From: DATLWN01 sp964492895
Lineage (GTDB): Bacteria; Pseudomonadota; Zetaproteobacteria; Mariprofundales; Mariprofundaceae
Length of the DNA stretch: 10,784 bases
Assembly (NCBI GenBank): GCA_964492895.1
Contig: CAZBLR010000046.1
Span: forward strand, 1 to 10,784
Direction of reading: 5' to 3'
Both the position numbers and the translations under genes were made by a program. Each line of letters starts with the position of its first letter. Position 1 is the first letter of the stretch. The notes beneath the pieces are model-generated. The model made no database searches. It had not been told where the DNA came from and saw nothing but the letters and a program-made list of their open reading frames with translations. Shown piece by piece: positions 6,354 through 10,784 of the stretch.

Positions 6354-6412
6354 CCCACCGTGGCGACACGGTCGCCCCGCTCTTCTCCTCGGCCCTTCTC
6401 CTTGACGGTGGG
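6354..6412. promoter_or_regulatory. inverted repeats in the Nudix/response-regulator divergent region
   Basis: The 87-base gap between the divergent Nudix and OmpR-type regulator genes holds two dyads. ACCGTG-GCGA-CACGGT (6357-6372) is a perfect six-base-arm palindrome that, on the minus strand, ends right against the Nudix Shine-Dalgarno. CCCACCGT (6354-6361) is also repeated inverted as ACGGTGGG (6405-6412), next to a TTGACG (6402-6407). Either could bind a regulator, including the adjacent OmpR-type protein, or fold in the Nudix leader. OmpR/CusR proteins usually bind direct or AT-richer repeats, so the role is open. Confidence 0.35.
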
Positions 6413-6414
6413 GC

Positions 6415-6432
6415 TGCTACACTTGCCAGATC
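6415..6432 (+). promoter_or_regulatory. extended -10 promoter, near-leaderless start for the OmpR-type regulator
   Basis: TGCTACACT at 6415-6423 is an extended -10 element (TG-N-TACACT). It places the transcription start near 6429-6431, only two to four bases before the ATG at 6433. No Shine-Dalgarno precedes that ATG. The TTGACG at 6402-6407 is only ten bases from the -10, too close to be its -35. The inference rests on motif position only. Confidence 0.45.
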
Positions 6433-7116
6433 ATGAAGATCCTGGTTGTCGAAGACGAAGAGCGCGTCGCCCACTTTATCCAGAAGGGGCTGCAGGAGGA
6501 AGGCCATGCCGTCGACCTGTCCTACGACGGCGAGGACGGCAGCTTCCTGGCCGAGGTCAACGACTACGACCTGATCATCCTCGACCTGATGCTGCCGAAG
6601 AAGAACGGCATCGTCGTCTGCCGCGAGATCCGCGGCCGCGGCGTCATCACGCCGGTGCTGATGCTGACGGCGCGCGACAGCGTCGAGGACAAGGTGCGCG
6701 GGCTGGACGCCGGCGCCGACGACTACCTGGCCAAGCCCTTCGCCTTCGAGGAGCTCCTGGCGCGCGTGCGCGCGCTGCTGCGCCGGCGCTCGGAGAGCAA
6801 GTCGCCGGTGCTGAAGATGGCCGATCTCGAGCTCGATCCGATGAGCCGCCGCGTCAACCGCAGCGGCAAGCCGATCCGCCTGACCACCAAGGAATACGCG
6901 CTGCTCGAGTACCTGATGCGCAACCCGAACAAGGTGCTGTCGCGCACGCTGATCGGAGAGCATGTCTGGGACATGAACTTCGACCCCGAGAGCAACGTCA
7001 TCGACGTCTATGTCAGCCACCTGCGCTCGAAGGTCGACAAGGGCTTCGACCCGCCGCTGATCCACACCCTGCGCGGCCAGGGCTACATCATCAGCGACGA
7101 ACAGCCTCCGGCCTGA
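6433..7116 (+). CDS. OmpR/PhoB-family response regulator, CusR/CopR-like
   Basis: This 227-residue DNA-binding regulator has a receiver domain at about 1-118 with acidic pocket E7/D8, phosphoacceptor D51 in IILDLMLP, T79 and K101 in AKPF. A winged helix-turn-helix follows at about 127-220, including TTKEYALLEYLMRN, the stretch EHVWDMNFDPESNVIDV (176-192) and the wing motif TLRGQGYII. The WDMNFD and LIHTLRGQGY segments are most like the CusR/CopR metal-response group. That group assignment does not prove that metal is the signal. It is followed by its likely cognate kinase after a 10- or 40-base gap, depending on the kinase start. The ATG at 6433 begins the universal MKILVVEDE N-terminus, so the start is secure despite the missing Shine-Dalgarno. 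The Nudix gene diverges 87 bases upstream. Confidence 0.95.
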   Translation: MKILVVEDEERVAHFIQKGLQEEGHAVDLSYDGEDGSFLAEVNDYDLIILDLMLPKKNGIVVCREIRGRGVITPVLMLTARDSVEDKVRGLDAGADDYLAKPFAFEELLARVRALLRRRSESKSPVLKMADLELDPMSRRVNRSGKPIRLTTKEYALLEYLMRNPNKVLSRTLIGEHVWDMNFDPESNVIDVYVSHLRSKVDKGFDPPLIHTLRGQGYIISDEQPPA

Positions 7117-7156
7117 GGGGCCCGACCTGGCCAACCTGAATCCCGCGACCCGCTTC

Positions 7157-8638
7157 TTGCGGCTGCGCGCGCAGATCCTGAACACGTTCAGGGGCCGGCT
7201 CGCCGTGCTCTACATCTCCATCGAGCTGTCGATCCTGATCGTCGCGGCCATGGTGCTGTACCTGGTGCTGTCGCATAAGGTGTCGTCCGCCGTCGACGAG
7301 GAGCTGTTGAGCCAGGGCCAGAGCCTGGTCGGCGAGCTCGAGCGCTCCCCGTTCTACTTCTGGTCGCGTTACCTGGACAGCTTCAGCGCCCATTTCAGCG
7401 GCTCCGTCGAGCTCGTCGAGGCGCACGGCATGATTTTGTTCAACTCGGACGACACGCTGACCAGCCGCGGCGGCGACGAGATCAGCGAGGTCATGGCCCG
7501 CGCCATGCGCCGCGACGGCCCCGCCTTCATCTCCACGCGCTCGCTGCTGCGCAAGGACAACCTGCGCATCATCGCCCTGCCGGTGCACCGCATGCAGGAG
7601 CAGGTGGCCATCCTGCTGTTGGCGCGCAACACCAACGACATCCAGGGCTTCTTCAAGCTGCTGTACCTGATCGGCGGCATGCTGGGGCTGATCTCGATGG
7701 CGATCAGCGCCTGGGCCGGCTTCGTCATGGCCAAGCGCGCGCTGGCGCCGATCCAGGAGATCACCGTCGCCGCGCGCGCCGTCGCCGCCGGCGACCTGTC
7801 GCGGCGGCTCAATGCCGAGGTGCCGGACAAGGAGATCCGCGTGCTGGTGCGCGCCCTGAACAAGATGTTCGGCGACCTGCAGGCCAGCTTCCAGTCGCAG
7901 AAGCGCTTCACGGCCGACGCCTCGCACGAGCTGCGCCTGCCGCTGACGATCATGAAGGGCGAGATCGAGGTGGCGCTGCGCCAGCCGCGCCCGGCCGACG
8001 AATACGCCGACACGCTGCGCCACCAGCTCGACACCATCGAGCGCATGCAGCGCATCGTCAACGACCTGTTGACGCTGGCCAAGGCCGATGCCGGCACCCT
8101 GGAGCTGGCCCAGGAGCCCATCGACCTGTCGCTGATGCTGCAGGAGGCCGGCCAGCATCATCTGGTGCTGTTCGCGCAGAAGAATATCGGGCTGGACATG
8201 GACCTGGAGGACGGGCTCGAGGTCATGGGCGATGCCAGCCACCTGGAGCGGGCCATCCTGAACCTGCTGAACAATGCCTGGAAATACGCGCCGGAGGGCT
8301 CGACCGTATACATGAGCGCCCATGCCCACGACAACCATGTGCGCATCGGCGTGCGCGACGAGGGGCCGGGCATCGGCGTCGAGCACCAGTCCCTGGTCTT
8401 CGACCGCTTCTACCGCGCCGACGACGCCCGTGCCCGCAGCGGCGGCGAGGGCGCCGGCGGTGCCGGCCTCGGTCTGGCCATCTGCAAGCGCATCGTCGAG
8501 GCCCACGGCGGCCGCATCTGGGTGGAGAGCCAGCCCGGCCACGGGGCCCAGTTCCTGATCGACCTGCCGCTGAGCGGCCCGGACCCGAACTACTCGCGCC
8601 GCCTGCACGCGCTGATGAGCCCGGACGCCTCCGCATAG
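7157..8638 (+). CDS. membrane sensor histidine kinase, HELRLPL variant
   Basis: This is a 493-residue inner-membrane kinase, probably the partner of the upstream OmpR-type regulator. Transmembrane helices are near 15-38 and 167-192, enclosing a periplasmic sensor of about 128 residues. A HAMP linker ends near 245 (RALAPIQEI is at 194-202). The HisKA dimerisation helix carries phosphorylated H257 in ASHELRLPL, and the HATPase domain follows with N-box NLLNNAWKYA (369-378), G1 DEGPGIG (401-407), F-box VFDRFYR (414-420) and G2 GAGLGLAI (435-442). The usual T or S after HELR is Leu here. No ATG or GTG is available: the frame is open from 7061 and offers a TTG at 7157 without a Shine-Dalgarno, or a CTG at 7127 six bases after GAGGGG. 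The TTG was taken. A perfect hairpin begins at the stop codon. Confidence 0.92.
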   Translation: MRLRAQILNTFRGRLAVLYISIELSILIVAAMVLYLVLSHKVSSAVDEELLSQGQSLVGELERSPFYFWSRYLDSFSAHFSGSVELVEAHGMILFNSDDTLTSRGGDEISEVMARAMRRDGPAFISTRSLLRKDNLRIIALPVHRMQEQVAILLLARNTNDIQGFFKLLYLIGGMLGLISMAISAWAGFVMAKRALAPIQEITVAARAVAAGDLSRRLNAEVPDKEIRVLVRALNKMFGDLQASFQSQKRFTADASHELRLPLTIMKGEIEVALRQPRPADEYADTLRHQLDTIERMQRIVNDLLTLAKADAGTLELAQEPIDLSLMLQEAGQHHLVLFAQKNIGLDMDLEDGLEVMGDASHLERAILNLLNNAWKYAPEGSTVYMSAHAHDNHVRIGVRDEGPGIGVEHQSLVFDRFYRADDARARSGGEGAGGAGLGLAICKRIVEAHGGRIWVESQPGHGAQFLIDLPLSGPDPNYSRRLHALMSPDASA

Positions 8639-8670
8639 ACAAGGGCGCGGGGATGCCCCGCGCCCTTGTC
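8638..8670. terminator. perfect 15-bp hairpin, probable bidirectional terminator
   Basis: GACAAGGGCGCGGGG (8638-8652) and CCCCGCGCCCTTGTC (8656-8670) are exact reverse complements around a three-base loop. The stem starts with the last base of the kinase TAG. There is no T-run on either side, so it is a GC-rich hairpin rather than a textbook rho-independent terminator. It lies between two converging genes and would act on both strands. Confidence 0.7.
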
Positions 8671-8675
8671 CACAG

Positions 8676-8691
8676 GTGCCCCCCGGGGCAC
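8676..8691. terminator. second short GC hairpin after the TolB-like operon
   Basis: GTGCCCC (8676-8682) and GGGGCAC (8685-8691) form a seven-base dyad with a two-base centre, which would open to a six-base stem with a four-base loop. It lies three bases past the stop of the minus-strand TolB-like gene and five bases from the larger hairpin. It may strengthen termination or protect the 3' end of the minus-strand transcript. No T-tract follows. Confidence 0.4.
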
Positions 8692-8694
8692 GCC

Positions 8695-9762
8695 TCAGTG
8701 CGCGGCGTTCTCCGGCGCCGGGAAGGCCACCCGCCACACATGGAAGCCGCGCGTGGCGTGCCGGACCTGGTGCGCCTCGGCCTCGGGCTTGCCGATCTCC
8801 CGCTCGGAATGGAAATACACCGTACCGTCCGGCGCCACGCTCGGCGCCCCGTCGCGGGCCGCATCGCGGGTCAGCTGCGTCAGGTTGCGCCCCTCGCGGT
8901 CGACGGCCCAGATGTCCCAGTTTCCCTTGCCGGGATGACGCATGTCGGCGTCGGCCCGGTTCGACGTGAACACGATCCAGCGCCCGTCCGGGCTCCAGGC
9001 CGGCTGCACGTCGATGCTGCGCGCGTCGGTCAGCTGCATCAGCGAACCGCCGTCGATGCGCATCAGGAACAGGTGCCGGCTGCGTCCCGCGGCCATCGTG
9101 AACGCGATCCACTGCCCGTCCGGCGACAGCGCCGGGTTCGCGCCCTGGGCCAGCACATGCGCGCTGCCGCTGGCCTCCACGCGCACGATGTCGCTGCCCG
9201 CACCGGCGAAGGACCAGTTGTCGAAGCCGTCGCTGGCGCCCCTGGCCCCGCTGCGCGCGGCCGGCCTGACACGCACGGCCAGCACCCCGCCGTCGGCCAA
9301 CAGCTGCGGCTGCGCCAGGTCCGGGGTCAGTTCGGCGACGCGCCGCACCAGTCCCTTGCCGTCGGCGGCGCGCGTCCACAGCCCGGGGCTGCCGGCGCGC
9401 AGCGACAGGAAGCTGACGGCCCCGGCACCGTGCCAGCGCACGGAGCCGACGGCCCGGGCATCGTCGGTGACGACGTTGAGCGGGTCACCGTTCTCGGCCA
9501 GGCGGCGCGACACCCAGACCTGCTTGCCGCCGTGCACGACCGCCGCCAGCAGGTGCTTGCCGTCGGGCGACACCTCGGGATACATCTCGTTCTCGTCCGG
9601 CTCCAGCGTCACCAGCCGGGCCGCATCGGCCGGTGCGGCCGGCTGCGTCCCCGATCGTCCGGCCGCCAGCCAGTCCAGCAGGTTGGCCGCCTGGGCCTGC
9701 CCGCTTGCGAATACCGCGAGCATGCAGCCCGCTGCCAGCATCATGCGCATCGTCATGGTCAT
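8695..9762 (-). CDS. exported TolB-like PD40 beta-propeller protein
   Basis: This 355-residue protein has a Sec signal peptide: a hydrophobic core around 8-19 and a likely cleavage after AQA at 23-25. A C13 preceded by LAAG resembles a lipobox, but the hydrophobic stretch before it is too short to favour a lipoprotein. The mature part contains PD40/WD40-like TolB repeats: SPDG at 65-68, 213-216 and 257-260, plus APDG at 310-313, with blade-end motifs such as HLFLMRIDGG and WDIWAVDREG. It lacks the N-terminal domain of true Tol-Pal TolB, no tol or pal genes are near, and the ligand is unknown. Its ATG has AGGAGG four bases upstream and overlaps the stop of the upstream paralogue as ATGA. The C-terminal blade (VYFHSE..., FHVWRV) parallels that of the paralogue, suggesting tandem duplication. 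Confidence 0.88.
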   Translation of the reverse strand: MTMTMRMMLAAGCMLAVFASGQAQAANLLDWLAAGRSGTQPAAPADAARLVTLEPDENEMYPEVSPDGKHLLAAVVHGGKQVWVSRRLAENGDPLNVVTDDARAVGSVRWHGAGAVSFLSLRAGSPGLWTRAADGKGLVRRVAELTPDLAQPQLLADGGVLAVRVRPAARSGARGASDGFDNWSFAGAGSDIVRVEASGSAHVLAQGANPALSPDGQWIAFTMAAGRSRHLFLMRIDGGSLMQLTDARSIDVQPAWSPDGRWIVFTSNRADADMRHPGKGNWDIWAVDREGRNLTQLTRDAARDGAPSVAPDGTVYFHSEREIGKPEAEAHQVRHATRGFHVWRVAFPAPENAAH

Positions 9763-10784
9763 TGTGCCTCCTGCAACCGGACCTGCCAGATATTCCAGCC
9801 CGGAATCTTGCCGCCCTGCGGCCGCTTGGGATCGCGGTTCGAATGGAACAGGATCGTCTGCCCGTCCTGCCAGGCCGGTCCGCCATCGGTGGCATCACCG
9901 GCCACGGTGGCCCGCGTCACCACCGAGGTGTTCAGATCGATCACGTACACCGAGGTGCGGCGCACATCGCCCTGGCTGTCGCGGTTCGACACGAAGGCGA
10001 GGCGATTGCCGTCCGGGCTCCAGGCCGGCTCGAAGTCGCCGAAGGACGAGCTGGTCACCTGCGTCAGGCCGCCGCCGTCGACCTGCTGCATCCAGATGTC
10101 GAAATTGCCGTCGTTCTCGCGCACGAAGGCGATGCGGCTGCCGTCCGGGGACACGGCGCCGTCGAAGGCGTTCGGGATCATGGTCAGCTCGCCGTGCCTG
10201 CGGTCGAACACGAACAGCACCGGCGGCGGGAACTTGTTGGCGTTGCCCGCCTTGGTCGCCCGATAGACCAGCTTGTTGGCGCGCACCGCCTCGCCGCTGT
10301 ACATGCGCCAGGCCTGGCCGATCAGCTCCGGATCCAGCGACGCGTTATCGAAGTCGGTCAACAGCCGCGCACGCCGCGTGTTCTCGAGCATGGTGTCGAA
10401 GCACCAGATGCGGCCGGCGGCGTCGGACGACAGGTGCTCGGGCACCACGCCGCCGCCGTGCGTGCCGACGTTGGCGATGGCCACGTGCCCGTCGCCCTGG
10501 GGCATCTTCAGCCAGGCACTGACCGGCCCCATGCGGTTGCTGACGTAGCCGATGCCGCCGTCGGTGACGGCCACGCCGAAGCGGATGGCCTCGCCGGCGA
10601 ACTCGGGACGGATGGCGCGGTTGACCGTGCCCGGCGCCAGCACCGTGGCCCGCACGACGGCGTAACGCCCGGACCGGCGCTGGCTGTAGACCAGGAAATC
10701 GCCGGCCACCGACGGGTATACAGACTCGACATGGGGATCGACGACGACCGCCGCGATCGGGAACGGGGCGGGCCTGGTGCCGCG
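9759..10784 (-). CDS. TolB-like PD40 beta-propeller protein, 5' end outside the window
   Basis: The 3' 341 codons are visible. The frame stays open to the window edge (visible N-terminus RGTRPAPFPIAAVVVDP), so the start and any signal peptide lie outside; the GTG at 10709 is internal. PD40 repeats carry SPDG at visible residues 212-215 and 256-259, with NFDIWMQQVDGG and FVSNRD as blade motifs. A final blade (ILFHSNRD, WNIWQVRL) closely matches the end of the downstream gene. The region before about residue 200 has weaker repeats, including GRIWCFD. It is presumably exported, by analogy with its neighbour. The TGA overlaps the next gene's ATG, so the two are translated together. The function is not known; TolB-like propellers commonly mediate periplasmic protein contacts. 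Confidence 0.85.
   Translation of the reverse strand, partial: RGTRPAPFPIAAVVVDPHVESVYPSVAGDFLVYSQRRSGRYAVVRATVLAPGTVNRAIRPEFAGEAIRFGVAVTDGGIGYVSNRMGPVSAWLKMPQGDGHVAIANVGTHGGGVVPEHLSSDAAGRIWCFDTMLENTRRARLLTDFDNASLDPELIGQAWRMYSGEAVRANKLVYRATKAGNANKFPPPVLFVFDRRHGELTMIPNAFDGAVSPDGSRIAFVRENDGNFDIWMQQVDGGGLTQVTSSSFGDFEPAWSPDGNRLAFVSNRDSQGDVRRTSVYVIDLNTSVVTRATVAGDATDGGPAWQDGQTILFHSNRDPKRPQGGKIPGWNIWQVRLQEAQ

Noticed and set aside
6402..6423. TTGACG plus TACACT as a classic -35/-10 pair
   Set aside because: The spacing is only ten bases, too short for sigma-70. The extended -10 alone is the better reading.
6346..7185. upstream extension of the Nudix frame to 492 codons
   Set aside because: The extension lies antisense to the OmpR-type regulator. 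The ATG at 6345 has a strong GGGAGG and begins at the normal family N-terminus.
7091..9379. 762-codon minus-strand frame spanning the kinase gene and part of a TolB-like gene
   Set aside because: It crosses two well-supported genes, runs through the hairpin terminator, and has low-complexity shadow composition.
8653..10522. long plus-strand frames (537 and 526 codons) opposite the TolB-like genes
   Set aside because: The minus-strand TolB-like frames have signal peptide and PD40 motifs; the plus frames show only Arg/Pro/Ser-rich shadow sequence.
10707..10709. GTG at 10709 as the start of the upstream TolB-like gene
   Set aside because: The frame remains open and protein-like up to the window edge, so the codon is internal.

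Overview
The window is GC-rich, gene-dense bacterial DNA, almost certainly from a gammaproteobacterium. The biotin order bioF-bioH-bioC-bioD next to a comF gene, BioH as the esterase partner of BioC, and a CusR/CopR-like two-component pair all fit that class. The high GC and overall style would suit a purple-sulfur or Ectothiorhodospira-type lineage, but the species cannot be fixed from sequence alone. There is no insertion sequence, prophage, CRISPR array, tRNA or rRNA, and no gene-free stretch over 300 bases. Intergenic gaps are tiny and several genes overlap.

Layout: (1) Bases 2-791, plus strand: a DedA-family membrane protein and a possible 45-residue small protein overlapping its 3' end. 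(2) Bases 802-1833, minus strand: a ComF-type phosphoribosyltransferase-fold protein followed 12 bases later by glutaredoxin 3 (grxC), probably one operon. (3) Bases 1847-5723, plus strand: bioF, bioH, bioC, bioD, then a single-domain response regulator. Every junction in this group overlaps (4, 34, 8 and 4 bases), so it looks like one translationally coupled operon. bioB, which commonly sits between comF and bioF in gammaproteobacteria, is absent, and the divergent start regions nearly touch. (4) Bases 5707-6345, minus strand: an ADP-ribose pyrophosphatase-like Nudix hydrolase. Its C-terminus is a tetrapeptide repeat forming a regular glycine zipper, and its 3' end overlaps the response-regulator gene. 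(5) Bases 6433-8638, plus strand: an OmpR-family response regulator and its membrane histidine kinase, closed by a very strong hairpin. (6) Bases 8695-10784, minus strand: two tandem TolB-like beta-propeller proteins joined by an ATGA overlap; the upstream one runs off the window.

How it works together: BioC masks malonyl-ACP as a methyl ester so fatty acid synthesis can elongate it. BioH removes the methyl from pimeloyl-ACP, and BioF and BioD carry out two of the last four steps to biotin. BioA and BioB must be encoded elsewhere. The response regulator and kinase resemble metal or envelope-stress systems. The TolB-like pair is probably periplasmic and may belong to an envelope process defined by genes outside the window.

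No wholly new multi-gene system is evident. The points most worth a second look are: a receiver-only protein coupled to bioD; the glycine-zipper tail of the Nudix enzyme; a histidine kinase H-box reading HELRLPL instead of HELR(T/S)PL; non-AUG start candidates for that kinase; and two apparently leaderless promoters, at bioF and at the OmpR-type regulator.
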